DNA of 64,000 nucleotides from Roseiflexus castenholzii DSM 13941. GTDB taxonomy: Bacteria; Chloroflexota; Chloroflexia; Chloroflexales; Roseiflexaceae. The position numbers and the translations under genes were made by a program. The stretch spans positions 5,438,001 through 5,502,000 of the forward strand of contig NC_009767.1 of the NCBI RefSeq assembly GCF_000017805.1. The letters run 5' to 3'. Positions 26,796 through 36,274 of this stretch are shown one piece after another (position 1 is the first letter of the stretch; every line of letters starts with the position of its first letter). Under the pieces are notes generated by a model. The model made no database searches and was not told the origin of the DNA. It saw only the letters and a program-made list of their open reading frames with translations.

Positions 26796-27557
26796 TTATT
26801 CGCTGGCTTCTTCTTTGTACCCGCGCAGCAGGTAGATTCCATACACCATCAGCAGCGTGACCTGCACCACATCCAGCGGGATGGCGGGGAAGTTAGTGTA
26901 CTTCAACGCCAGGTCGTGCAGGGCGTGAAGTACAACGGGGAACCAGATGGTGTTCGCGCGTAGGCGGATGGCGCTGAGACCAATTCCATGCACGAAAGCG
27001 CCGAGCATTTGGGCAAAGACGATGAAGGGATTGCGATAGAGCAGGTTGCCGATGTGCATGAGACCAAAGAGCAGAGACGAGATGACCACGCTGCGGGTCG
27101 TGCCTGTAGGCTTGAGCACGCGCAGAACGATGCCGCGCATGAGACCTTCTTCCATGAAGCCCGTCAGGGCGTAGGCAACTGCAAGATAGACGAAAGTCCC
27201 CGCGTCGCCGGTTTTGATGCCCATCAGAAAGGGCAGCCCCAGCACGATGAGAAAGGGAATGACCATCAGGCGCGAATCACGCCATTCAGCGGGGAAGTTG
27301 AAGCCTGCCGCCTTCCACCAGCCCAGCGCAGAAAGCCCAGCCGCCACCAGAACCGAAAGCGCAATCAGGGCGATGAATTCGGGCTGAAATTGCGGCAAGA
27401 GCTCCTGCGCAGCGAGACCAAACAGGGTGGAAAGAACGACAAACGCCACAAACAAAATCACCGCCGAAAGAACGGGGCGGCTTTCAAAAAACGATAGGAT
27501 GGCGGCGCGCGCGCCCTGGCTGGACGATGGTACAGAAACGCGAACCTGGTTTTGCAT
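26796..27557 (-). CDS. CPBP-family intramembrane metalloprotease
   Basis: A 253-residue polytopic membrane protein with about seven helices. The three CPBP motifs are present: EExxxR in FMEEGLMRG, the His of FGLMHIGN, and the later HALHDLA. Family members include CAAX proteases and bacteriocin-immunity proteins; the target here is unknown. GGAGG lies about six bases before ATG 27557. It converges on the acetyltransferase gene. Confidence 0.88.
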   Translation of the reverse strand: MQNQVRVSVPSSSQGARAAILSFFESRPVLSAVILFVAFVVLSTLFGLAAQELLPQFQPEFIALIALSVLVAAGLSALGWWKAAGFNFPAEWRDSRLMVIPFLIVLGLPFLMGIKTGDAGTFVYLAVAYALTGFMEEGLMRGIVLRVLKPTGTTRSVVISSLLFGLMHIGNLLYRNPFIVFAQMLGAFVHGIGLSAIRLRANTIWFPVVLHALHDLALKYTNFPAIPLDVVQVTLLMVYGIYLLRGYKEEASE

Positions 27558-27676
27558 GGAGACCTCCGATAAGCATTTGAAATCGTGAGGTCATTCTAGC
27601 AAGCGCCGGGGTTTTAAGCGTCGGTCTTAAGGCGGAGAGGATAGCCCTGCCTTGGGCTGAGCGCGCCCCGCAGGGT

Positions 27677-29725
27677 TCAACCGTTCGGAACGGTGACCGT
27701 GATCACCGTCCCCGCGCCGGGCCGGCTTTCGATGTGGAAAGCGCCGCCGATGTGCGCGGCGCGCTCAGGCATGGATTTGAGTCCCAGATGACCAGGGTAT
27801 GGCTGCGCGGGGTCGAAGCCTTTGCCGTTATCGCGGATTTCCAGCGTCAGCGCCCCGTCTGCGTTCAGCAGCGAGAGTTCCACCCGCGTGGCGTGGGCGT
27901 GCCTGGCGACGTTGTGCATGGCTTCCTGCGCGATGCGGTAAAGGGCTTCCTTCGCTTCGAGCGAAATCTCAGGTTCGGGGTCGAAGCGCGTGACCACGTC
28001 CAGTTTGTGGCGGGCGCGCAGGGCGTCCGATTGTTTCGTCAGCGCGGCGACCAGCCCTTCGGTCTGGAGCGATTCGGGGCGCAGTTCAAAGATAAGGGCG
28101 CGCATTTCGGAGAGTCCCGCTTCGGCGAGCGAGAGAATGTACTCAAGCGGCTCGCCCAGTCTGGCGGGGTCGCGCTCCAGTTGCGTCTGCGCGGTGCGCG
28201 CGCCGAGCGCAATCCCATATAAAGCCTGCGAGACGGAATCGTGCAGTTCGCGCGCCAGCCGCTGACGTTCTTCCAGCGCCGCCATTTTGACCTGCGTCTC
28301 TTTGAGTTGCAGTTCGGCGCTGGTTTGGGCGAGTTCGCGCGTGCGGCGGTTGAGTTCATCGGTCATCTGGTTGAACGAAGCCGCCAGTTCGCCGAGTTCG
28401 TCATTTGACGTTACAGGCACCGAGACGTCCAGGTTGCCCGCCGTGATGGCGCGCACGCCGCTCAGCATGTCTGTCATGGGACGCGCCAGAAAGCGCTGAC
28501 TGAGCCAGAGCGTGACCGCCGCCGCACCGATGAAAAAGAGCGCCATGATGAGCAGGGTGTTGCGCACGGTGGCGATGGCGTCGGCTTCGATGGCGCGCGC
28601 CACGCTTTGCGATTCGGCGGTGACTTCGGCGAGTGGAACGACGATGGACAGAGTCCAGCCCAGGTTTGGGAGCGAAGCGCGCGTGACGATGACAGGCTGC
28701 CCGTTGAGAGAGATTTCCAGCGCATCGGGCGGCTGCGCCGCTTGCAGCGCCAAAGCCAATTCTGTGTTCAGCTCGGTCAGCGCCGCGCCGAGCAGACCGT
28801 TGGCTGCCTGCTCCTGCGCGCTGAGCGGACGATTGGCAAGCGCGGCGGCGCGCCCGTCTGGGACGGCAATCAGCCGCCCTTCCGAATCCAAAAGAAAGGC
28901 GAAACTGCCTGGCGTGGGTTTGAGTTGACTCAGCCGTTCGATGAGGCGGGTGAGCGAAACGTCAATGCCGATGAAGCCCTGAAACTCGTCGCCGTAGTAG
29001 ATGGGCGTATCAGCGCTGACCAGCAAGCCCTGACCCGCGTCGTCGAGATAAGGCGGCAGCCAGACGGTTTTGCGCTGCGGGTTGTTGTTGGGCGCGACGA
29101 GAAAATCTTCAATGCGCGCGGTTTGCGCCGCTTCCGCCGCGCCATTTTGCAGTTCCAATTCGGGCAGCCCGCGCACCGGGTAGTAGCGGAAGGTCAGTTG
29201 CGGTCCCTGAAAATAGATGCCCACGCCCGTCTCGGTTTGCGCCAACAGAGAGGGGAACAGGTCTTCCAGAATCGCCGAGTCGCGCAGGCTGCGGTCGGTG
29301 ACTTCATCGGGCGGGATGCTGCCGATGTGCAGAATTTCGGTGCGGCGCTTGGGGTTGGCGTCGTAGTAGAGCAGACCGTTGTCGCTCAGGGTCAGTTGCG
29401 CGGCTTGATACACCACGTTGGGCGCGGCAGAAGCATCCGGCGTTTTGCCCGAAGCGCGCGCCTGCGCCATGAAATCGGCGGCGATTTTGGTGGCGCGCGC
29501 GGCTTGCTGCAATTCCAGGTCGTAGAGTTGGGCTTCCTGCGCAGTGAGTTGAATCAGCGTGTTGCGGCTTTGCGTTTGCAAACTGTCGGCGCTGCGCTGC
29601 GCGGCGGCTTGCTCCGCCTGATGAAAGCCGCGCCAGACCAGCGCGCCGGTGACGAGCGCCAGCAGCAAGACAAATGCCATTACTCCCGCAGCGATTTTGG
29701 CGCTGATGCGGTTGAACCTGACCAT
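27677..29725 (-). CDS. sensor histidine kinase, NarX/LiaS type (HisKA_3)
   Basis: A 682-residue membrane kinase. Residues about 10-30 are the first membrane helix; about 40-360 an extracellular Cache-like sensor (GFIGIDVSLTRLIERL is typical); about 370-395 the second helix; then HAMP (ARPMTDMLSGVRAITAGNLD), the HisKA_3 His in RLARELHDSVSQALYG, and the HATPase with QEAMHNVARHA, DNGKGFDP and GHLGLKSM. ATG 29725 is chosen because the longer frame overlaps the regulator gene. It lies four bases after that regulator, its probable partner. Confidence 0.9.
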   Translation of the reverse strand: MVRFNRISAKIAAGVMAFVLLLALVTGALVWRGFHQAEQAAAQRSADSLQTQSRNTLIQLTAQEAQLYDLELQQAARATKIAADFMAQARASGKTPDASAAPNVVYQAAQLTLSDNGLLYYDANPKRRTEILHIGSIPPDEVTDRSLRDSAILEDLFPSLLAQTETGVGIYFQGPQLTFRYYPVRGLPELELQNGAAEAAQTARIEDFLVAPNNNPQRKTVWLPPYLDDAGQGLLVSADTPIYYGDEFQGFIGIDVSLTRLIERLSQLKPTPGSFAFLLDSEGRLIAVPDGRAAALANRPLSAQEQAANGLLGAALTELNTELALALQAAQPPDALEISLNGQPVIVTRASLPNLGWTLSIVVPLAEVTAESQSVARAIEADAIATVRNTLLIMALFFIGAAAVTLWLSQRFLARPMTDMLSGVRAITAGNLDVSVPVTSNDELGELAASFNQMTDELNRRTRELAQTSAELQLKETQVKMAALEERQRLARELHDSVSQALYGIALGARTAQTQLERDPARLGEPLEYILSLAEAGLSEMRALIFELRPESLQTEGLVAALTKQSDALRARHKLDVVTRFDPEPEISLEAKEALYRIAQEAMHNVARHAHATRVELSLLNADGALTLEIRDNGKGFDPAQPYPGHLGLKSMPERAAHIGGAFHIESRPGAGTVITVTVPNG

Positions 29726-29729
29726 GAAC

Positions 29730-30371
29730 CTATGTCTCCCCTTCGATAGACACCAGCCCAATCCGCACAGCATATAAGGCGGCTTGCGTGCGGCTCGGCA
29801 CATCCAATTTGCGCAAAATGGCGCTAACGTGCGTCTTGACGGTCTTCTCGCCGATGTTGAGTTCGCGCGCAATCTCCTTGTTGGCGCGACCCAATGCCAG
29901 CAGACGCAACACATCGGTTTCGCGCTCGGTCAGTTTTTCGGGGCTTTCGGGGGCGCGCACGTCGCGCATCAGCCGCGCGGCGGCTCGCGGCGAGAGTTGC
30001 ACCTGCCCCGCTGCGGCGGCTTTAATGGCGCGGCGCAATTCTTCCGCCTGCGTATCTTTGAGCAAATAGCCCATCGCTCCCGCGCGCATGGCTTTCATCA
30101 CGGCTTCGTCTTCCAGCACGCTGGTCAGGGCGATAACTTCGGTATCAGGAAAATCGCGGCGGATGCGCGCAATGGCAGTCACGCCATCCATGACTGGCAT
30201 GAGCAAATCCATCAAGACGACGTCGGGATTCAACTCCCCCGTCAGGCGGATGGCTTCTTCCCCGTTCTCCGCTTCGCCCACGACCTGAAGGTCTGGGTCG
30301 AGACCGAGAAACATCTTCAACCCCTGACGGACCACCGCGTGGTCATCTACGAGCAGAATACGAATGGACAT
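29730..30371 (-). CDS. NarL-family response regulator
   Basis: A 213-residue regulator: receiver with DDHAVVRQGL, phospho-acceptor Asp in VVLMDLLMPVMDG and Lys in YLLKDTQAEE, followed by a LuxR-type helix-turn-helix (LTERETDVLRLLALGRANKE and KTVKTHVSAILRKLDV). It precedes its kinase in the operon with a four-base gap. The frame extends to 30599 only through REP repeats, which code a nonsense leader, so ATG 30371 is the start. The repeats leave little room for a conventional promoter. Confidence 0.9.
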   Translation of the reverse strand: MSIRILLVDDHAVVRQGLKMFLGLDPDLQVVGEAENGEEAIRLTGELNPDVVLMDLLMPVMDGVTAIARIRRDFPDTEVIALTSVLEDEAVMKAMRAGAMGYLLKDTQAEELRRAIKAAAAGQVQLSPRAAARLMRDVRAPESPEKLTERETDVLRLLALGRANKEIARELNIGEKTVKTHVSAILRKLDVPSRTQAALYAVRIGLVSIEGET

Positions 30372-30419
30372 ACGAAACGCTCCTTGCGCCCTCACTGAGC
30401 TTTCGTACCGCTTTCGTAC

Positions 30420-31745
30420 CGCTTTCGTACCGCGACATTTATGTCGCGCCCCATATTGGAGTGCTCTCGTACCGCGACATTTATGTCGCACCCCATATTG
30501 GAGTGCTCTCGTACCGCGACATTTATGTCGCACCCCATATTGGGGTGCTCTCGTACCGCGACATTTATGTCGCACCCCATACCTGACGGGTATACACAAA
30601 TGCGAGATACCCTTTGGCAGGCTCAGGGCAAGAATCTCGCGCTACGCCATTGTCGGATTAACTTGTCGCACCCCATACCTGGCGGGTATGCTTTCGTACC
30701 GCGACATTTATGTCGCACCTCATATTGGGAGAATGCGAGATACCCTTCGGCAGGCTCAGGGCAAGAATCTCGCACCACGCCATTGTCGGATTAATTTGTC
30801 GCGCCCCATATTGGAGTGCTTTCGTACCACACTTTCGTACCGCGACATTTATGTCGCACTCCATATTGGAGTGCTTTCGTACCACACTTTCGTACCGCGA
30901 CATTTATGTCGCGCCCCATATTGGAGTGCTTTCGTACCACACTTTCGTACCGCGACATTTATGTCGCACCCCATACCTGACGGGTACACACAAATGCGAG
31001 ATACCCTTCGGCAGGCTCAGGGCAAGAATCTCGCGCTACGCCATTGTCGGATTAATTTGTCAATCTGCAACATGTCGCGCCTCATATTTTGGATGCCTGC
31101 GCCGAAGGCGAGATAAATCTCGCGCTACGCCATGCGCTACGCCATTGTCGGATTAATTTGTCAATCTGCAACATGTCGCGCCTCATATTTTGGATGCCTG
31201 CGCCGAAGGCGAGATAAATCTCGCGCTACGCCATGCGCTACGCCATTGTCGGATTAATTTGTCAATCTGCAATATGTCGCGCCCCATATTGGGGTGCTTT
31301 CACACTTTCGTACCGCGACATTTATGTCGCGCCCCATATTGGGCGAATGCGAGACACCCTTCGGCAGGCTCAGGGCAAGAATCTCGCGCTACGCCATTGT
31401 CGGATTAATTTGTCAATCTGCAACATGTCGCGCCTCATATTTTGGATGCCTGCGCCGAAGGCGAGATAAATCTCGCGCTACGCCATGCGCTACGCCATTG
31501 TCGGATTAATTTGTCAATCTGCAACATGTCGCGCCTCATATTTTGGATGCCTGCGCCGAAGGCGAGATAAATCTCGCGCTACGCCATGCGCTACGCCATT
31601 GTCGGATTAATTTGTCAATCTGCAATATGTCGCGCCCCATATTGGAGTGCTTTCACACTTTCGTACCGCGACATTTATGTCGCGCCCCATATTGGGCGAA
31701 TGCGAGACACCCTTCGGCAGGCTCAGGGCGAGAATCTCGCGGTAC
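30420..31745. repeat. 1.3-kb REP-like array between divergent regulator genes
   Basis: Ten copies of GTACCGCGACATTTATGTCG are mixed with reverse-oriented copies of GCGAGATAAATCTCGCGCTA and with GCGAGATACCC-TTCGGCAGGCTCAGGG-CAAGAATCTCGC hairpins. Connecting words such as CCCATATTGGAGTGCT and CATTGTCGGATTAATTTGTC recur. Together they fill the gap from 30372 to 31866. Open frames in all directions here are artefacts of the repeats. Confidence 0.9.
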
Positions 31746-31766
31746 GAATAGGGAAATATGCCCCAT
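31061..31766. repeat. 353-bp direct duplication containing 101-bp sub-repeats
   Basis: The word CAATCTGCAA begins units at 31061, 31162 and 31263, then again at 31414, 31515 and 31616 (the third of each set reads CAATATG just after). The within-set period is 101 and the offset between sets is 353, so a block of two and a half units plus a GTACCGCGACAT hairpin was duplicated in tandem recently enough to remain nearly identical. Confidence 0.85.
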
Positions 31767-31866
31767 TATAGTTTGCAATCGCCTTTCTCAAGTCAGACTT
31801 AAGACGGAGACGGAACCACAACCTTTTGCCGATGCGCCCAGCGCGCCGCCCGCCTATACTGGCGGC

Positions 31867-32247
31867 ATGATAACCATCCTGCTGGTTGACGACGACCCTA
31901 ACATCCGCCGCGGGCTGAGAATGAATCTCGCGCTCGAACCCGATTTCGCCGTCGTGGGCGAAGCGGGTGATGGCTGGGACGCCCTGCGGCTGGCGCGCGA
32001 ACTCCAGCCCGACGCGGTGGTGATGGATATCCGCCTGCCTTCGCTCGACGGCTTGAGCGCGGCGGAGCGCTTGCGGCAATCACAACTGCGCTGCGCCGTC
32101 ATCATCCTGACATTGTACGATGAGCCGTCCAACCGCGCCCGCGCCCGACAGATTGGCGTGGCGGCGTTTCTTTCCAAGAGCGCATCGGCGGATGCGTTGA
32201 AACAGACCCTCCGCAACATCACTTTCGACAAAGGAGCGCAAACATGA
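31867..32247 (+). CDS. stand-alone NarL-type receiver domain protein
   Basis: A 126-residue receiver: acidic pocket in LLVDDDPNIRRGLR, phospho-acceptor Asp in VVMDIRLPSLDG, Lys in FLSKSASADALK. It ends just after the last receiver helix with no helix-turn-helix, although its sequence is closest to NarL-type receivers, so it may have lost its output domain. ATG 31867 is used; the frame from 31543 is repeat-coded. Its stop overlaps the next gene (ATGA). Confidence 0.82.
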   Translation: MITILLVDDDPNIRRGLRMNLALEPDFAVVGEAGDGWDALRLARELQPDAVVMDIRLPSLDGLSAAERLRQSQLRCAVIILTLYDEPSNRARARQIGVAAFLSKSASADALKQTLRNITFDKGAQT

Positions 32248-32540
32248 ACACCAAACGGACAAAATCGGGCATTGCAGGCGGCATCTTCTTGATTGGGCTG
32301 GGCATTCTGATTGTGACCGGCGGCTGGTATCCAGGCGTGCTGTTCGTTCTGGGGCTGGCAATCGGCGCCGACCGCGCCTTTCGCGGCAATTATGGGCAGG
32401 CGGTCACTGCCCTGGCGGTTTGTTTTGCCATCGGCTTACTTTCGGCAGTGGACCTGCCCTGGCATATCTTCGGTCCCTTCATTTTGATTTCGCTGGGCGC
32501 GGTGGCGGTGACGCAGGGCGTCCTTTCCAAAGAAGGTTGA
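32244..32540 (+). CDS. small membrane protein, function unknown
   Basis: A 98-residue protein with two or three hydrophobic helices: GIAGGIFLIGLGILIVTGGW with GVLFVLGLAIGAD, then AVTALAVCFAIGLLSAV and FGPFILISLGAVAVTQGVL. Such short proteins often follow two-component genes in Chloroflexota. It overlaps the receiver gene by four bases and is followed after six bases by the channel-like gene, so the three form an operon. Confidence 0.7.
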   Translation: MNTKRTKSGIAGGIFLIGLGILIVTGGWYPGVLFVLGLAIGADRAFRGNYGQAVTALAVCFAIGLLSAVDLPWHIFGPFILISLGAVAVTQGVLSKEG

Positions 32541-32546
32541 GCCGCC

Positions 32547-33155
32547 ATGAGTGAACAGACTCGTCCTTATTGTGAAACCGCGCTGGGGTTGGAACGCATC
32601 GTCTTCTTCAGCGACGCGGTCTTTGCCATTGCCATCACCCTGCTGGCGCTGGAAATCCGCCTGCCCGAAGCGGCAGGGCTGAACGACGCTGAACTGTGGC
32701 GGGCATTGGCTTCCATCTATCCCAAATATCTCAGTTTCATGGTCAGTTTTCTGGTCATCGGCAACTTCTGGCTGGTTCATCATCGTCAATTTGGCTACAT
32801 CGAGCGCTACGATACCCGTCTGATATTGCTCAACCTGTTCGTACTGATGATGATTGCCTTCATCCCCTTCCCGACGGTGGTCATCAGCGAAAACGGCAAC
32901 CGCGCTGCTACCATCTTTTACGCGCTGACGATGTGTGCGACGGGCTTGCTCCTCGCCTTGCTCTGGCTCTACGCCTCCGGCACGCGCCGTCTCGTCGCCC
33001 CCAACCTGCCGCCTGCCATCGTCCGCCGCGGCATAATTCGCAACCTGAGCGTTTCCGCCGTTTTTCTGCTTTCGGTTGCGCTGGCATTCCTCAACCCTGA
33101 CCTTGCCAAGTTTTCGTGGCTGTTGATTGCGCCTGCCGTTGTGTTGGCGAGGTGA
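32547..33155 (+). CDS. TMEM175-like (DUF1211) potassium channel family protein
   Basis: A 202-residue integral membrane protein. The family signature is RIVFFSDAVFAIAITLLALE in the first helix (the FSDxxFAI motif), with five further helices; ALTMCATGLLLALLWLYASG is one. Bacterial members form potassium channels as tetramers of six-helix subunits, which matches this length. Whether this one conducts potassium is untested. It is last in the receiver operon. Confidence 0.85.
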   Translation: MSEQTRPYCETALGLERIVFFSDAVFAIAITLLALEIRLPEAAGLNDAELWRALASIYPKYLSFMVSFLVIGNFWLVHHRQFGYIERYDTRLILLNLFVLMMIAFIPFPTVVISENGNRAATIFYALTMCATGLLLALLWLYASGTRRLVAPNLPPAIVRRGIIRNLSVSAVFLLSVALAFLNPDLAKFSWLLIAPAVVLAR

Positions 33156-33338
33156 TGATGATCACCCTTATCCGCTGCTTGCCCTGCCCACTGCTGCGTC
33201 TGTGTCACTCGCCGCAATTGTTTGCCGCCGATTGTCGCCGCTTGCCCTGATAACCCTCTCCGACTCAAGCCCACCAGAGAAGAGAAGACAACGACTTCTC
33301 CAAAGAAGGAATCTGATCAGGGAGCGCAACGTCGGGTC

Positions 33339-33959
33339 TCAACCGCACTCCATTTCGTGCGCATCCAAATCCGGCAGCACCTCACTCCCATTGGGAACAG
33401 CGCAGCGCAGGGCGAGCACGACCTGTGAAGTTGGCAGACGCACGATGCAGTAGATCGTTCCCTGGCAAACGAACTGCATATATTCGATAAACTTCGCAAA
33501 TCCCAATCTGCCCGGTTGAAAGTCGGGAATGGCATACATGACAGCTTCTTTAATGACCGAAAGTGTTATTCCTTTCTGAACCAAATCGACTGACGTTGTT
33601 GTATTCTGTGCGTACCAATCGAGGATCTCTCTAGTTTTGGCGACAATGTTCTCTGGTGTAGGCACGGTTACTCTCGCCACCTGTTCGGCGAGGCGAATAT
33701 TGCGCGGGTCGGTGACCCCAAGTTGATCGGGCACATGCGCCGGCTGAACCTTCTCTTCCGGGTCGGTAATCCAAACGAATTCGTCACACACCGCTTGAAA
33801 CGTCTTGTTGACTGCCGAACGGTAAGCGCAACCGATGACCGTCTTGCCATATTCGTGCAGCTTTTTGGCCAGAGCGGCAAATCCGCCATCACCGGATACA
33901 ATCACAAACACGTCGAGACCGGGACGGATATACGCGCCAGATACCGCCCATTCACACAC
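33339..33959 (-). pseudogene. NYN/LabA-like nuclease gene lacking its 5' part
   Basis: The frame encodes the second half of a LabA-like NYN (PIN-type) domain: DVFVIVSGDGGFAALAKKL, YGKTVIGCAYRSAVNKTFQA and DEFVWITDPEE, then a C-terminal LOTUS/OST-HTH-like region (about residues 110-206). The N-terminal strand and first catalytic Asp are absent. The reading frame is broken into just upstream by a cmr1 fragment on the same strand in another frame, so the 5' part was lost in the same event that cut cmr1. Intact relatives are about 250-300 residues long. Confidence 0.65.
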
Positions 33960-34561
33960 CAGAAGTTTTGCAGGGAAGCCCAGGAGAAGTCATTATCAGG
34001 AAAGTTTGGTCGCCAATGTGAATTGCGCACATAGGCTTCTACATCCTCTTTTTTACACCATTTTGGCCGCTTCTTAATCTTCACAAGCCCAAAGTCTTTG
34101 TGATGAGGCTGATTCTGCCTATTCTGCTGATCCGACGGCTTAAACACCGTCTTGCCGCCTATCGCTCCATACTCGGCAATCAGGCGCAGGGTGGCGTCGA
34201 GCAGGCACCACTCCTCGTCCCGAATGGGTCGCAGGGGGATGAAGCGCAAGATGAAGGTGTGATTTGCCTTGATCTGGTTCTGAATGACCTGACCATTATC
34301 GTCCAGAATCATGAGCCGGAACTTGCGCGCCCAGCCGGTGCAGCCGAAGAGTTCGCAGACCACGCAGTGCCGACCGTCCTTGTCCGGGCAGCGCACATCC
34401 GACGTGGGATCGCACGCCTGGCCGCCGAGACCGCGCACCAGCACCTCAAACCACCAGCGCAGCGATCCCATGATGCCGGTGGGAATGAGGCGGTCGGGTT
34501 TCCCTGCTGCGTCTCCGGTCCAGATGTCGGTGTGGGCTTCGAGCTTCCATTTTTTCCCCAT
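33960..34561 (-). pseudogene. truncated cmr1-like RAMP gene (second cmr1 copy)
   Basis: The N-terminal 200 residues match the complete cmr1 at 48121-49191: IPTGIMGSLRWWFEVLVRGL against ETGILGSLRWWYEAIVRGLG, both followed by GG.ACDP, then CELFGCTGWARKF against CQLFGATGWRRRF. Similarity ends after FSWASLQNF; the last 20 residues (to a stop at 33902) are the NYN gene read in the wrong frame. The promoter and AAGGA ribosome site before ATG 34561 look intact, so truncation is recent or the fragment is still expressed. Confidence 0.75.
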
Positions 34562-34602
34562 TGCAGCATCCTTGTAGTAGAATTCTTAATAGTGTGCTCG
34601 AT

Positions 34603-34633
34603 AGTATACTCCACAGCGTTTGCTTTGTGTCAA
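34603..34633 (-). promoter_or_regulatory. sigma-70-like promoter before the cmr1 fragment
   Basis: On the minus strand TTGACA (34633-34628) and TATACT (34608-34603) are separated by 19 bases, about 40 bases before ATG 34561. The spacing is one to two bases longer than ideal. Confidence 0.5.
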
Positions 34634-34682
34634 AAATAAATGAACCGGATGGCACTTCTTGCAGAAACCGACCGTTTGGCAC

Positions 34683-34985
34683 CTATGTCCGTTTGGGTTT
34701 TTGGTCTATCAGGTTGAAATCGGCGATTACTGCTCGAATGCGATGGTCGCCGGCAGTTGCATCCAACCGGTCCCGGAGCAAGGTTGAGGCAGCGCGATGA
34801 CGAACAACGCTGTTCTCAGGGGAGGGGGTTGTCACTTCGCCGAGCAGGCGCTTACGCACGGCATCCGCATATGCCGGCAAAACCCTGGCCTGTTCTCGAC
34901 GTTCCGTTAGCAGCGGCACAAACGAATTCGGCGGAAGACCATCTGGGATGCGTTTGGCTCGTCTGAGTCGTTTTAGTGGTCGCAC
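34683..34985 (-). CDS. short basic protein, function unknown
   Basis: A 100-residue frame, rich in Arg, with a C-terminal strand-helix pattern (AAGDHRIRAVIADFNLIDQK is readable within it after a cut). No motif or family is recognised, and the ribosome site is poor. It could be a remnant like its neighbours. It is listed because it is the only sizeable frame between the cmr1 fragment and the HEPN-like gene; 34986-35212 shows no gene. Confidence 0.3.
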   Translation of the reverse strand: MRPLKRLRRAKRIPDGLPPNSFVPLLTERREQARVLPAYADAVRKRLLGEVTTPSPENSVVRHRAASTLLRDRLDATAGDHRIRAVIADFNLIDQKPKRT

Positions 34986-35212
34986 GGTGTATGAACTTAA
35001 TTTTCAGGAATAACGTCGTTGCTCATTATTATACCAATCCCACTGAACCATACTGTAACCACGACAGAGAGCGTTGCGCTCGATCTGCCGGTCGGCGCGG
35101 TAGGTGACGGCATGCGGCAGCAGCGCCGCACACCATCACCGATAGACACCTACCAACAGCGGGACAGGTAGGGTGTTATGGTCGTTTACAGTTCTCGATC
35201 ACTTTGTCCATC

Positions 35213-35833
35213 TTACACGCACTGTGTGCTCTGCGTCTGATTGTCTGCTTTGGGTAGTTCACAGTTCTCGATCACCTTGTCCATCTTACGCCTCAGATTG
35301 TTCCATATTGGAGCGTTCCAATCAGCCTGTCGTAGTTCTTCGCAGTAAGCCTCTAGCGCCTTCTGCAATTCTCGGTGAAATGCTGTGGCGTTGATTATAT
35401 TTTGCTCAGGATCGTACAGCGGACCTTTCCGCCGGATCCTCCAGCCGTTTGTGGTCTCGGCCTGGTGCAAAATACCGCAGCGCACTCCCGTGTAAAAGTC
35501 TTCCGCCTTGTTGCTGAATTCTCCTAATGCCAAATTGTTTCTTGAACATCGTTGGAAAAATTTACAAAAAGCTTTCTTGCTTTTTCTTGTAGTATCCTCC
35601 CAACCTTGCCAAAAAGATTCGAGGGCTTCGATCATCAAGCAGCAGATGGCCATTGTGCAGAACCCGTGTTTTTGTTCCTTATCGGTAGACTCGATAGGAG
35701 TAATATAGCGCTCTGTGAAGCGTTCCAGGATAAAATTGGCAATACCCTCGCGATCTTGCGCTTTTTCAAGTTCGCAATACTTCTTAACTTTTACGCTACT
35801 CGACAGCAAGACCTCGTCAATATTGGTGTTCAT
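35213..35833 (-). CDS. HEPN-like protein with an Rx4H motif, putative RNase
   Basis: A 206-residue, mostly helical protein. Residues about 85-140 contain FSNKAEDFYTGVRCGILHQA, in which Arg, four residues and His (RCGILH) fit the catalytic Rx4-6H signature of HEPN ribonucleases, and the surrounding helix pattern agrees. ATG 35833 is preferred over 35872 because GAAAGGAG lies seven bases upstream. Base composition is clearly more AT-rich than the flanking housekeeping genes, suggesting transfer. It lies in the defence island but has no CARF sensor domain. The HEPN call comes from the motif alone. Confidence 0.55.
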   Translation of the reverse strand: MNTNIDEVLLSSSVKVKKYCELEKAQDREGIANFILERFTERYITPIESTDKEQKHGFCTMAICCLMIEALESFWQGWEDTTRKSKKAFCKFFQRCSRNNLALGEFSNKAEDFYTGVRCGILHQAETTNGWRIRRKGPLYDPEQNIINATAFHRELQKALEAYCEELRQADWNAPIWNNLRRKMDKVIENCELPKADNQTQSTQCV

Positions 35834-36274
35834 TGTCGTGCTCCTTTCATCGTTTGCGCAAACGGCGATCACTGCATATCACCGTAAATTATACTTCATA
35901 TACGATGCCAATGGCAAAAAGGTAACACCGGAGGAGGTGATACGTACTCTACCGTATTATCGTTGTAGTAGATGGTGTAATCGTCTAGAATAGCAAAAAG
36001 GTAAACTTAGAGGGAAATGATACGGTGAGATGAACTGGTGTATGACCACAGCATTTTAGCCTTTGCTGCGATCCACTGTGATTTGTTGGGAGCACGGACA
36101 GCCTGCCCCAACCCCCGGTACCCCGTTGAGCGGAATAAACAGAGAGAGGTGGCGTGGGCGTCCCTCGCATCCCCGCTGCGTGGGTGCGGTCCAAATAGAA
36201 GGTGACGTCCGCTGGTGAGCCGTCGAGCGAACCGCACCACGCGCCGTCCACCGGAGAGTCGCATCTGATGCGTG
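35834..36274. other. 440-bp stretch without a supported gene
   Basis: The stretch contains an imperfect direct repeat of about 33 bases (GCAAAAAGGTAA words at 35911 and 35995, 84 bases apart, each followed by a GATACG word). Frames on the minus strand from 36264 have no recognisable product. I see no RNA gene. Confidence 0.4.

Noticed and set aside
28607..29749. 380-residue frame on the + strand
   Set aside because: It is antisense to the histidine kinase gene.
30364..31743. Open frames up to 250 residues in the 30.4-31.7 kb region
   Set aside because: All are translations of the REP array; none has a ribosome site or domain.
35715..35993. Short + strand frame ending with YDANGKKVTPEEV, which looks protein-like
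   Set aside because: Most of the frame is antisense to the HEPN-like gene, and the readable part is only about 35 residues with no start or family.
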